Source of the DNA: JABMQB01 sp963666575
Lineage (GTDB): Bacteria; Bacteroidota; Bacteroidia; Bacteroidales; Prolixibacteraceae
Assembly: GCA_963666575.2 (NCBI GenBank)
Contig: CAXXYG010000025.1
Coordinates: 186,001 to 250,000, forward strand
Direction of reading: 5' to 3'
DNA: 64,000 nt
Numbering within the stretch: position 1 is the stretch's first letter; each line of letters opens with the position of its first letter. This document shows positions 55,120-63,862 of the stretch, one piece after another. The translations under genes and the position numbers were made by a program. Under the pieces are notes generated by a model, which was not told the DNA's origin, made no database searches, and saw only the letters and a program-made list of their open reading frames with translations.

Positions 55120-58113
55120 CTAATTTAATTCTTTCTGAAAAATCTGAAAAGTGGAATTAAAATCCTGCCTGATGGAAGCAAAGTCTCCTTCTAATTTGTA
55201 CTGTTCGCACAACCTCGCAAGCCTATCGTAATAATACATTTCCATGTTTATATTGCCTTTTAATTTTTGGCGTTTTATTCCATCAAAAGAAGCATAATAT
55301 TCCAAATTTGTTTTAACCGAATCCCAAAACATTTTTAATTTTCCTTTAGCTTCAGTGGCCATTCCGGCATTAAATTGTAATTCAATTTCTTTTAATGAAT
55401 AAATGTCGTAAGGAAAATTATCGGGGGAAAAAAGCATATTACTTTTTTGAAAAACAGCTTTTGTTTTGTCCATATCGCCACGGGCAATTAAGTTTTGTGC
55501 CAGAACATTAAAATTATTGCGCAATTGAAAAACTCCTGCGTTATAAATTGTATTGTAATCAACATATACATTGGGATCATTAATATTCCCCCATTTAAAT
55601 TCTTCCATCATTTGTGTATACAATTTGTCAACATCGCATGGCAAGTTGCCAATGCTATTTTTTGCCCCATTTCTCTGAGGGACAAGACGGCTTACAAGCC
55701 CTTCCATCCGTACATAATTTAATAGCCCATGTTTATTGGCTTCAGCCTTCGAAACAAAACAAATTGGTCGCAATTCGGCATTTGAACTTACTATATCCCA
55801 AAAAGCCAATTCGTTTTTAAACGCATAATTTTTCCCGGCAAATGAAACAGGTATCTGCCCTTTTATGCTATCAACATCAACAGAAAATGTTAAATCAGTA
55901 GCAGGGAGAAAATCAACCGTTTCACCACTATTTAGTCGGACTTTTGTTGCTTCATTATCATTTTTAATAAAATCGAGCACTTCTTTTAAATCGACAGTAC
56001 GATGAATCTTTTCCACAACAGGAATATAATCCAATCGCCCTTCATCCAGCTTAGTTTGAGGAAGGTTCATTTTTAATCCTTCATTATCATATATTTTCAA
56101 TTTTAACTGACCGACAAACCAATTGGCACTCAAAAAAGGCATAATAACGATACGAACATCGGTACGGATATTTTCCACTTCCTGGCAATACAACAATGGA
56201 TACGTATCGTTATCGCCACTGCTAAAAAGAATGGCATTAGGTGGGCACGACTTTAAAATATTAGCTGCAAAATCGCGCGCAGCATAACGGTTCGACCGAT
56301 TATGGTCGTCAAAATTCTGAGAAAGAATAAGAACCGGGCAAAACAACAAAATCACAACAAAAATTATCACTGATAAATAGTTTTTGTTGCTTAATTTTTT
56401 CGCCCACTCCGAGATACCAATAAAACTTATTCCGACCCAGATACTAAACGCAAGGAACGACCCAACAAAAACATAATCGCGCTCGCGTGGCACAATTGGT
56501 ATTTCATTAATATAAACAACCAACCCAACACCTGCCAGCAGGAAAAGAGAAAGAACAACAAAAAACGAAGCACGGTTCGAGCGGTATTGAAAAACCAATC
56601 CTATCAAACCCAATAAAAATGGGATAAAAAAATAGGTATTCCTGGCTTTGTTGTTTTTGAGCCACAGGGGCAAATTATCCTGTGGCCCTAACCGTAAACT
56701 ATCAATAGGTTTTATTCCCGACAACCAATTGCCCTGAGTAATTTCTCCCCTACCCTGAATATCGTTTTGCCGACCTGTAAAATTCCACATCAAATACCGT
56801 AAATACATGTGCCCAACCTGAAAACGCAGGAAAAACCGGATATTATCAGACAATGTAGGAACTGTTACGATTTCGAATTTACCAGCCCCGTTTTTTGCCC
56901 TCACCTTTTTTCCTTTAATATCAATCCATGTTTTATATGCATCGGTATGCCCGGGGTTATTGCTGTATAATCTGGGGAAAAAAGTACACGTTTCGGGAGC
57001 ATACACATATTGGCCCGGCAATTCGGCAGTGGTGTATTTTTTCCCCGTTAAAATTTTGGTATACCTATTTTTAATGCCAGTGACCGACGAATTATAATTT
57101 TCGCCATAAACCAACGGCCGTTTAGGATATTGTTCCCTGTTTAAATAATCAATCAATGAATAAATATTATCGGGTTGCCCAAAATTTACGGGCGTATCAG
57201 CCTGCGAACGGATTAGATTTACAGAATAAACCGAAAATCCGATTAATAATAATCCAACCGATAAAAGTGCCAAAACCACATTGTTTTTCTTTTTATTCAG
57301 GAAAAACCTAATACTTAAAACAAATACCAGCAAAAGAATAAAAATTCCAACTATAGCCCCTGAATTAACAGGTAAACCAAAGTTATTTACAAATAACAAA
57401 TCGGCATTTGAAAGCAAAAATAAAACCGCAGGAGTTATAACATACATTACTCCCAGCAATACCAAACAACCTACCGTAAATGAAACTATAGCAACTTTCA
57501 GCGAATTTTTAAAAGTTTTAAAACCAACCACCATTACCACCGAAGGAATGATAAGAAGGTTCAGAAGATGAACTCCTAATCCCAGCCCAGTCATCAACGC
57601 GATGAACAAAATCCAGCGCTCATTTCCTCTTTTTCCAAAGTTAGTTTCCCATTTAAGGATCGCCCAAAATGAGATAATCAGAAAAAACATGGAAAGTGCA
57701 TATACCTCTCCTTCAACCGCTGAAAACCAAAACGAATCGGTAAACGAAAATGTTAATGCACCAATTAATGCACTACCAATATATTGGAAAGGATTTTTAG
57801 TTATTTTTTTTGACAGAAATAGTATTACATGAAACAGAAAATATACAGTAAAAGCACTAAAAAAGGCTGACATAAAATTTATGGCCCATGCAATTTTTTC
57901 TGAATTCCCAAACGAAAACAAAGAGAACACACGCCCTAATAACATAAACAAAGGGGCTCCCGAAGGATGGTTAACTTCAAGTTTTGAAGCAGATAAAATA
58001 AATTCACTGCAATCCCAAAAACTTGTAGTAGGTTCAAGAGTTAAAACATAAATAAACAAAGAAATGGCAAATACAATCCACCCTGAGAAGATGATGGCAG
58101 GTTTGGTTTTCAT
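55120..58113 (-). CDS. DUF2723 (TMEM260-like) multi-pass membrane protein, possible glycosyltransferase
   Basis: This 997-residue inner-membrane protein has about 12 helices in the first ~600 residues and a mostly soluble, helix-rich C-terminal ~400. The N-terminal family signature is TTSFWDCSEFILSASKLEVN followed by HPSGAPLF; the second conserved block is AILFSSGDNDTYPLLYCQEV, then RTDVRIVIM. DUF2723 is related to protein O-mannosyltransferases (human TMEM260), so lipid-linked sugar transfer to exported proteins is likely, with the Asp in WDCSEF as a candidate catalytic residue. Long secreted surface proteins in this window are possible clients, but no direct link is seen. It is monocistronic. 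Confidence 0.8.
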   Translation of the reverse strand: MKTKPAIIFSGWIVFAISLFIYVLTLEPTTSFWDCSEFILSASKLEVNHPSGAPLFMLLGRVFSLFSFGNSEKIAWAINFMSAFFSAFTVYFLFHVILFLSKKITKNPFQYIGSALIGALTFSFTDSFWFSAVEGEVYALSMFFLIISFWAILKWETNFGKRGNERWILFIALMTGLGLGVHLLNLLIIPSVVMVVGFKTFKNSLKVAIVSFTVGCLVLLGVMYVITPAVLFLLSNADLLFVNNFGLPVNSGAIVGIFILLLVFVLSIRFFLNKKKNNVVLALLSVGLLLIGFSVYSVNLIRSQADTPVNFGQPDNIYSLIDYLNREQYPKRPLVYGENYNSSVTGIKNRYTKILTGKKYTTAELPGQYVYAPETCTFFPRLYSNNPGHTDAYKTWIDIKGKKVRAKNGAGKFEIVTVPTLSDNIRFFLRFQVGHMYLRYLMWNFTGRQNDIQGRGEITQGNWLSGIKPIDSLRLGPQDNLPLWLKNNKARNTYFFIPFLLGLIGLVFQYRSNRASFFVVLSLFLLAGVGLVVYINEIPIVPRERDYVFVGSFLAFSIWVGISFIGISEWAKKLSNKNYLSVIIFVVILLFCPVLILSQNFDDHNRSNRYAARDFAANILKSCPPNAILFSSGDNDTYPLLYCQEVENIRTDVRIVIMPFLSANWFVGQLKLKIYDNEGLKMNLPQTKLDEGRLDYIPVVEKIHRTVDLKEVLDFIKNDNEATKVRLNSGETVDFLPATDLTFSVDVDSIKGQIPVSFAGKNYAFKNELAFWDIVSSNAELRPICFVSKAEANKHGLLNYVRMEGLVSRLVPQRNGAKNSIGNLPCDVDKLYTQMMEEFKWGNINDPNVYVDYNTIYNAGVFQLRNNFNVLAQNLIARGDMDKTKAVFQKSNMLFSPDNFPYDIYSLKEIELQFNAGMATEAKGKLKMFWDSVKTNLEYYASFDGIKRQKLKGNINMEMYYYDRLARLCEQYKLEGDFASIRQDFNSTFQIFQKELN

Positions 58114-58324
58114 TTTTTCTTCTTCAGTACACTTAAATCATAAAAGGTTCATCGTTCACAAAAAAATATCTGATTCTTAATACGATACTCTTTTTGAAGA
58201 CGAACTATATTTATGAGACACAAATACAACTATTTTAGTTTTGTTGTTTCAAATTCGCCAGATGAAGTACTAAATGATTTTTAAATCTAAAATAATAGTC
58301 ACACTGATATATAAAAAAAGTAAC

Positions 58325-58332
58325 TATTTTTG
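58325..58332 (+). promoter_or_regulatory. -7 type promoter box before the PhoH gene
   Basis: TATTTTTG matches TAnnTTTG and ends 23 bp before the TTG start at 58356, supporting that start. No TTTG at -33. Confidence 0.45.
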
Positions 58333-58355
58333 CATAGTAACTTAAAATATAATTA

Positions 58356-59327
58356 TTGGAACATAATATTTTTCTTGAAGGAATAAGTCCCGTAGATATA
58401 TTCGGGGCAAAAAATTCGAAGTTGGAGTTAATTAAGAGTTATTACCCTAAACTAAAAATAGTATCGAGAGGAAATTCTCTGATCATAAAAGGTGATGAAC
58501 TAGAAATAAAACGGTTCGAAGACAAATTAAATATATTACTCGACCACTTTTATAAATACAATATTTTAACCGAAGAAACAATCAGCCAGGTTATGCTAAG
58601 TATGTTCGACGAAGCAGAAATCGGAATTAAAGAAGGAAGCGACATCCTTCTATATGGTAACAATGGTAAACCCATTAGAGCCAGAACTCCTAATCAGCGT
58701 AAATTTGTTGATGAATCGAAGGAAAACGACCTTATTTTTGCCATTGGCCCTGCCGGAACAGGAAAAACATATACCGCCATAGCTTTGGCTGTAAAAGCGT
58801 TAAAAGAGAGGGAAATACAGCGGATAATATTAAGCCGCCCAGCTGTTGAAGCTGGTGAAAACCTGGGTTTCCTGCCCGGCGATTTAAAAGAAAAAATCGA
58901 CCCTTACCTTCAACCTTTATACGATGCTTTACTGGATATGATTCCTCCAAAAAAACTGGAAGAATTTTTAAAAGATGGAACCATTCAAATTGCACCATTG
59001 GCTTTTATGCGAGGCCGTACCCTTAGTAATGCATTTGTTATTTTAGATGAAGCACAAAATACAACTGTAAACCAATTAAAGATGTTCCTTACGCGGATGG
59101 GGTTACATACCAAATTTGTTGTTACCGGCGATATCACACAAATTGACCTGCCAAACAGGATACAATCGGGATTAATTAGGGCCATGGACCTGCTTAAAAA
59201 TGTTAAAGCCATATCAACCATTCAGTTTGATAAAACAGATATTGTACGCCACAAGTTAGTGAGGGATATTGTGGAAGCATACGAAAAATACCAGGAAAAA
59301 CAAGATGCAAAAAATATAAAAGAATAA
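58356..59327 (+). CDS. phoH: PhoH-family ATPase
   Basis: This 323-residue cytosolic P-loop ATPase has an N-terminal domain (about 1-110), then Walker A GPAGTGKT (131-138) and Walker B FVILDEAQN. It has the PhoH-specific LPGDLKEKIDPYLQPLYD and RGRTLSNAFV stretches. PhoH proteins belong to a helicase-like group linked to RNA metabolism; the phosphate-starvation label comes from the E. coli name only. The start is TTG: no ATG precedes the family N-terminus (GISPVDIFGAKNSKLELIK), and the TATTTTTG box fits. purC follows 3 bp downstream, so the two are co-transcribed. Confidence 0.9.
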   Translation: MEHNIFLEGISPVDIFGAKNSKLELIKSYYPKLKIVSRGNSLIIKGDELEIKRFEDKLNILLDHFYKYNILTEETISQVMLSMFDEAEIGIKEGSDILLYGNNGKPIRARTPNQRKFVDESKENDLIFAIGPAGTGKTYTAIALAVKALKEREIQRIILSRPAVEAGENLGFLPGDLKEKIDPYLQPLYDALLDMIPPKKLEEFLKDGTIQIAPLAFMRGRTLSNAFVILDEAQNTTVNQLKMFLTRMGLHTKFVVTGDITQIDLPNRIQSGLIRAMDLLKNVKAISTIQFDKTDIVRHKLVRDIVEAYEKYQEKQDAKNIKE

Positions 59328-59330
59328 ATT

Positions 59331-60281
59331 ATGAACAAAAATACCTTATCAACCGATTTTAATTTCCCGGGACAAAAAAGTGTCTATCACGGAAAAGTAA
59401 GGGATGTGTACAACATCAACGATGAATACTTGGTTATGGTTGTTTCCGACCGTATTTCAGCATTTGATGTTGTTTTGCCAAAAGGAATTCCGTACAAAGG
59501 ACAGGTTTTAAATCAGATAGCTGAAAAATTCCTTGATGCCACACAAGACATCGTTCCTAACTGGAAAATAGCCACTCCTGATCCAAATGTTACAGTAGGG
59601 CATCATTGCGAAACATATAAAGTTGAAATGGTTATTCGGGGCTACTTAACCGGCCATGCATGGCGCGAATACCGCGATGGGAAAAGAACTATTTGTGGTG
59701 TACCAATGCCGGATGGCATGATTGAAAATCAGAAATTTGAACAACCTATTTTAACACCAACCACCAAAGCCGACCAGGGGCACGATGAAGATATCAGCCG
59801 TGAAGAGATTATTAATAGTGGATTGGTCGATAAAACGGAATACGAAGCTTTGGAAGATTATACTCGAAAACTGTTTCAAAGAGGAACAGAAATAGCTGCC
59901 AATATGGGTTTAATATTGGTTGATACTAAATACGAGTTTGGGAAAAAGGATGGCATAATTTATCTCATCGACGAAATTCACACACCTGATTCTTCGCGTT
60001 ATTTTTATTCTGAAGGTTATCAGGAGCGGCAGCAAAAAGGTGAAAAACAAAAACAATTGTCAAAAGAATTTGTACGCCAATGGTTAATTGAAAACGGATT
60101 TCAAGGACTTGAAGGACAGACCATACCGGTTATGACAAGCGAATTTGTTAATTCTGTTTCGGAAAGGTATATCGAATTATTTGAAAAAATTACGGGTGAT
60201 CCTTTTATTAAAAGCGACATTTCAAAATTAAACGAACGCATACAAAACAATGTAAGTGAGTTTTTAAATAATTTGATTTAA
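59331..60281 (+). CDS. purC: Phosphoribosylaminoimidazolesuccinocarboxamide synthase (SAICAR synthetase)
   Basis: This 316-residue enzyme joins CAIR and aspartate using ATP in de novo purine synthesis. Recognised motifs are GKVRDVYNI near the N-terminus, VSDRISAFDVVLP, VRGYLTGHAW-like (VIRGYLTGHAWREYRDG), PILTPTTKAD and LIDEIHTPDSSRYF. The length (about 300) fits the longer ADE1-like type common in Bacteroidota rather than the ~240-residue E. coli form. It is co-transcribed with phoH (3 bp) and perhaps with the TlpA-like gene (10 bp behind). Confidence 0.95.
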   Translation: MNKNTLSTDFNFPGQKSVYHGKVRDVYNINDEYLVMVVSDRISAFDVVLPKGIPYKGQVLNQIAEKFLDATQDIVPNWKIATPDPNVTVGHHCETYKVEMVIRGYLTGHAWREYRDGKRTICGVPMPDGMIENQKFEQPILTPTTKADQGHDEDISREEIINSGLVDKTEYEALEDYTRKLFQRGTEIAANMGLILVDTKYEFGKKDGIIYLIDEIHTPDSSRYFYSEGYQERQQKGEKQKQLSKEFVRQWLIENGFQGLEGQTIPVMTSEFVNSVSERYIELFEKITGDPFIKSDISKLNERIQNNVSEFLNNLI

Positions 60282-60291
60282 TCCCTTTAAT

Positions 60292-60804
60292 ATGCGTAGA
60301 AGGTTATTATTTGTACTTGTTATAAACTTTGTTTTTGTGGGGCAACTATTTTCACAAGACAGTTTTACACTCGTTAAAAAAGGTGAAACTGCCCCTGATT
60401 TTTCATTTGAAATAAATCCCGGGCAATCAAAAAAGCTATCGGATTATAAAGGGAAAACCGTATTAATCAATTTTTTTGCTACCTGGTGTGGCCCCTGTTT
60501 ACAGGAATTACCACATATCGACAAGGAGATTTATACAAAATACAAAGAAGATGACAATTTTGTAATCTTCAACTTTGGGCGTGAACACAATTGGGATGTA
60601 GTGAATAAATTTAAAGCAGACAAAAAATTAAATATGCCGTTTTATCCCGATGTTGAACGGAAGATTTTTGCTCAGTTTGCAGGTCAAAATATACCACGAA
60701 GTTTCCTAATCGATAATAACGGGACTATCATTTATTCATCGGCTGGATATATTCCTGAACAATTTGAAACATTAAAATCGCTAATTGCTAGTCAACTTAA
60801 ATAA
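60292..60804 (+). CDS. TlpA-like thiol-disulfide oxidoreductase
   Basis: This 170-residue exported thioredoxin-fold protein has a signal peptide (about 1-21, ending LFSQ) and a redox motif WCGPC (C66/C69). The AhpC/TSA-TlpA pattern APDFSFEINPGQSKKLSDYK precedes VLINFFATWCGPC, and the cis-Pro loop is NIPRSFLID. It would reduce disulfides in periplasmic proteins, perhaps for cytochrome c or surface-protein maturation. The gene ends inside a 21-bp perfect hairpin. Confidence 0.88.
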   Translation: MRRRLLFVLVINFVFVGQLFSQDSFTLVKKGETAPDFSFEINPGQSKKLSDYKGKTVLINFFATWCGPCLQELPHIDKEIYTKYKEDDNFVIFNFGREHNWDVVNKFKADKKLNMPFYPDVERKIFAQFAGQNIPRSFLIDNNGTIIYSSAGYIPEQFETLKSLIASQLK

Positions 60805-60845
60805 TAAAACAATTCCAAAGTTTAAAACTTTGGAATTGTTTTATT
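60803..60845. terminator. Bidirectional 21-bp terminator
   Basis: A perfect inverted repeat of 21 bp on each side of one central base (60824), with A/T-rich outer arms and a CAATTCCAAAG core. It sits between the convergent TlpA-like and oxidoreductase genes and overlaps the TlpA-like stop codon; it can act in both directions. Confidence 0.88.
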
Positions 60846-60851
60846 CTGTTC

Positions 60852-61898
60852 CTACAAAAAAACTGTTTTTTTCAGCTTGTCACTTTCAAGGCAAGTCTCC
60901 AGTATTTTAATCACATTTAAAGCTTCTTCGGCTTTTACAGCTAATTCAACACCATTTCTGATGGCTTCATAAATATTATCATAAAAAAGGCTATAATTCC
61001 CGGGAATGGTTTCCACCTGCCCATTTATCGGTACTCCATTTAAGTTTGTATTCAAAGTCCCCCACTCCGACTCAGGTTCTTTGCCCCAATCGTCGCCAAC
61101 AGGCAAAACACCAGCCTTTAATAGAGCTTCCTGTGGGTCAAGCCCCCATTTCTGAAATGAACCATCATTACCATGAATACTAAAACGTGGCCCAGCTTCT
61201 TTTGCCAGATACGAACATTTTAACAAGGCGGCAAATGATTTATACTGTAGCCTAATATCAAAATAATCCTTCACTTTACCTCCAATGCGCACAATTTGCT
61301 GATGAGCGGTAACAGAAACAGGCATTCCGAATAAAACCAGCGTCTGGTCAACCATATGAGGCCCAAGATTATAAAGCACACCAATATAATCATCGCCTTC
61401 TTCTTTCCAGGTATCGGGGGCAATAAATGTGCGGTACCTGTCGAAATGAGACTCAAACTCAACTATTCGGCCAACCATTTTATTCTGAATAATTTTCTGC
61501 GCTGTTAAAAAATCATTGTCCCAACGCCTGTTTTGATAAACCGACAGGATAAGGTTTTTACTTTTTGCCAGTTTAATCAGCTCCTCTGCTTCACTAGCCA
61601 AATGTGTAAATGGTTTTTCAACCACCACATGTTTTCCGGCTTCAAGTGCCTGTTTAGTCATTTTATAATGAAGCCGGTCGGGTGTATTAACTATAACCAA
61701 CTCAATAGTATCATCTTCTAAAATAGCTTCAAAATTTTTAACAATTGTAGCTTTAGGAAACAGTTTTACGGAATTGGTTTTAGTCCGCTCCAGAATTTTT
61801 GTTACCTCAAAGTTGGCATTAACCTTTAAAGAAGGGCCATGGAAAACCTTCCCCGACATTCCGTAAGAAGCAATTGCAGTAGCTATTTTTTTCGTCAT
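60852..61898 (-). CDS. Gfo/Idh/MocA-family NAD(P)-dependent oxidoreductase
   Basis: This 348-residue cytosolic dehydrogenase starts at the ATG at 61898 (MTKKIATAIASYGMSGKVFHGP), where the Rossmann strand begins; the frame is open to 61937. It has the conserved catalytic-region motif VVVEKPFTH, the NTPDRLHY segment, and a C-terminal substrate domain with YNLGPHMVDQTLVLFG. The family acts on sugars, inositols and related polyols. It is monocistronic and convergent with the TlpA-like gene. The substrate is unknown. Confidence 0.87.
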   Translation of the reverse strand: MTKKIATAIASYGMSGKVFHGPSLKVNANFEVTKILERTKTNSVKLFPKATIVKNFEAILEDDTIELVIVNTPDRLHYKMTKQALEAGKHVVVEKPFTHLASEAEELIKLAKSKNLILSVYQNRRWDNDFLTAQKIIQNKMVGRIVEFESHFDRYRTFIAPDTWKEEGDDYIGVLYNLGPHMVDQTLVLFGMPVSVTAHQQIVRIGGKVKDYFDIRLQYKSFAALLKCSYLAKEAGPRFSIHGNDGSFQKWGLDPQEALLKAGVLPVGDDWGKEPESEWGTLNTNLNGVPINGQVETIPGNYSLFYDNIYEAIRNGVELAVKAEEALNVIKILETCLESDKLKKTVFL

Positions 61899-62055
61899 TC
61901 TTTTTTTCTTTAAAAATAGGCAAAACATGCGTGACAAAAAAAATTGTTGTATAACATTTGAAAAATCACCTATTGTTCAACATAAATGGCTAATAATTAG
62001 GATGAATGATTGTATTTTAGAAAAACTAAATTTAACCTAAAGGCATCTATAACTT

Positions 62056-62781
62056 ATGAAAACGTTTATCAACAACTATCTTAATTGCTTATCAGAGAGT
62101 CATTTGGAGACTGGAGATTTTCCCGGTCCAGTTGTAACAATTTCACGAGAGCCAGGCTGTTCTGCTCAACGAATTGCCATTAAGTTAAGTAAAATACTTA
62201 CTGGTTATAGCTATATGTCAGATACAAAAACTGACTTAAAATGGAAATGGGTAAACAAAGATATTGTTCGGAAAGCCATTATGGATATGGATGCTGAGGT
62301 AATAAAAGACAATAAAGATGTCCATCCCGATTTTAAAAAACACTTAACGGAAGTAGTTACAGCTTTTTCGAAAGAGTTGGCAGGAAATGTTACCGACCCG
62401 AAAATATTGGGTACCATCAAAAATGTAGTATGCAAATTAGCTGTCGATGGCCGATGTATTATAGTAGGCAGGGCAGCCAATATTATTTTAAAAGACCTTC
62501 CAAATAAACTCAGTATTAAACTTGAAGCTCCTACAGAATGGCGCATAAACCGGATTATGCAACTTCAAAACCTGAGTCATGCCAAGGCCACCGATTATAT
62601 TACAGAACGAGATATTCAGCGCGATAATTTTATCAAAAAAATATCGGGGCGCAAACCAAATAACCACGATTTTGATATAATTTTTAATTATGCAACCATG
62701 CAGGATGATCAGATTGTTGATGCCGTAATTAATATACTGCGCAACAAAAAAATCATTTCTCAAACCGAAGAGATTTATTAA
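62056..62781 (+). CDS. Cytidylate kinase-like protein
   Basis: This 241-residue P-loop NTPase belongs to the cytidylate-kinase-like family. The phosphate loop reads TISREPGCSAQRIAIKLS (about residues 29-46), where the usual GSGGR-type loop is replaced by GCSAQ. CIIVGRAANIIL and HAKATDYITERDIQRDNFIK are family motifs for substrate and lid regions. It may phosphorylate a nucleoside monophosphate, but the divergent loop leaves the substrate open. The standard cmk gene would be a separate, closer match. It is monocistronic. Confidence 0.8.
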   Translation: MKTFINNYLNCLSESHLETGDFPGPVVTISREPGCSAQRIAIKLSKILTGYSYMSDTKTDLKWKWVNKDIVRKAIMDMDAEVIKDNKDVHPDFKKHLTEVVTAFSKELAGNVTDPKILGTIKNVVCKLAVDGRCIIVGRAANIILKDLPNKLSIKLEAPTEWRINRIMQLQNLSHAKATDYITERDIQRDNFIKKISGRKPNNHDFDIIFNYATMQDDQIVDAVINILRNKKIISQTEEIY

Positions 62782-62847
62782 ATAAATTTTTGCATTAATA
62801 ATTAATTAACTACCTCTATATAAATACATTATTTAAAAATCAGAAGT

Positions 62848-63756
62848 TTAATAGTTAAGAAGTTTATTAATTTTTTTGTCGGAAAGTTTCCCACTATAAA
62901 CCAACAATGAATAATGTAATTCTAAAGGAATTGTTGTAGATAATTTAACTGGTTCTTTGCCCGGAAACACAACATTTTGCATACTTTTTTTATTTCGAAT
63001 TATCCAGCCCTGGGGCATCCCCGGATTATCTCCGGCTGAACCAATTACCAATCCGGCTTTGTTGCCCTTCTTTCCTAATGGCCCAAAAATATTCATTGTA
63101 TTGCCAGCCTGAATAGCATCATTTTCAGGAAAAATTTTATTCCCTGCACTTTCGAAAACAATACCATCGGGTAATTTCATTCGTACCGAAAAACCACCAT
63201 ATCCTTTTGAATCTTCGGATCCACCTATTGATATCCCTTCTTCTAATGCAAGCAGTGATATTTTAAAATCAATTCTTCTTACATTCTGCATTAAATTGTG
63301 GACTTTTATTTCAGTATTTTCACGCAAATATGGTTTTGATTGTTTTAGTAACGGTGATTTCCAAAGAATTTCAGCCCGAAGGATACCCTGCCTCTTTTGA
63401 TTCACTAAAAATTCAATTTCAGCTACTTCCTGTATAAAGTTTTTAAGCTCCCAACCATCTCCTATCCTTTTATTTTGATGCCATATTTGATGCCATGCCC
63501 AAAACACACCTCTTTGATGTAGGTGGTCCTCAGGAAAATCCTCCGTAATCACCTCTCCATCAACTCCCCATAATGGATGAATATAATTATTCCTTGCATA
63601 TTCACCCTCTTTATGTTTTGTTTTAATCTGATAAAAAAGCACATTTTTGGAACCATCTGTTATTAAGATCCCCTCATCATTTCTATTCATCGAAATTTGT
63701 GAATATGAAATAAACGGAGCCAGAATCACAATAATAAGCCAAATACAGTTTCTCAT
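62848..63756 (-). CDS. DUF6807 (PmoA-like) secreted protein
   Basis: This 302-residue exported protein has a signal peptide (about 1-20, ending ISYS) and a beta-sandwich body. Family signatures are YIHPLWGVDGEV, the FPEDHLHQRGVFWAWHQIW motif with a conserved HxxxRG, and GYGGFSVRM. These proteins are often filed as methane oxygenase PmoA but are unrelated to particulate methane monooxygenase. They occur beside sugar oxidoreductases in Bacteroidota, as here, where the adjacent minus-strand gene end (63863-64000) looks like one. A role in carbohydrate processing is an inference. Confidence 0.8.
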   Translation of the reverse strand: MRNCIWLIIVILAPFISYSQISMNRNDEGILITDGSKNVLFYQIKTKHKEGEYARNNYIHPLWGVDGEVITEDFPEDHLHQRGVFWAWHQIWHQNKRIGDGWELKNFIQEVAEIEFLVNQKRQGILRAEILWKSPLLKQSKPYLRENTEIKVHNLMQNVRRIDFKISLLALEEGISIGGSEDSKGYGGFSVRMKLPDGIVFESAGNKIFPENDAIQAGNTMNIFGPLGKKGNKAGLVIGSAGDNPGMPQGWIIRNKKSMQNVVFPGKEPVKLSTTIPLELHYSLLVYSGKLSDKKINKLLNY

Positions 63757-63796
63757 TTGGAAAATAAATTAGTAGTTAGTTAGCTGCTTGAAAAGT

Positions 63797-63832
63797 AAAA
63801 AAAAACTCCCTGAAAAAAAATTCCGGGGAGTT
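63797..63832 (-). terminator. Intrinsic terminator of the last (partial) gene
   Basis: On the minus strand a 9-bp stem (AACTCCCCGG-type, one G-U pair) is followed by a run of nine Ts. It lies about 30 bp beyond the stop codon at 63863. Confidence 0.8.
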
Positions 63833-63862
63833 ATATATAAATAATATAAAAAGTATTAATAC

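Noticed and set aside
58213..58284. A 23-residue frame (starting MRHKYNYF) upstream of phoH
   Set aside because: Too short to support, with no promoter or conserved feature; it lies on an AT-rich gap.
62848..63756. PmoA as a methane monooxygenase subunit
   Set aside because: The protein is a secreted beta-sandwich DUF6807 member with no membrane-embedded copper site.
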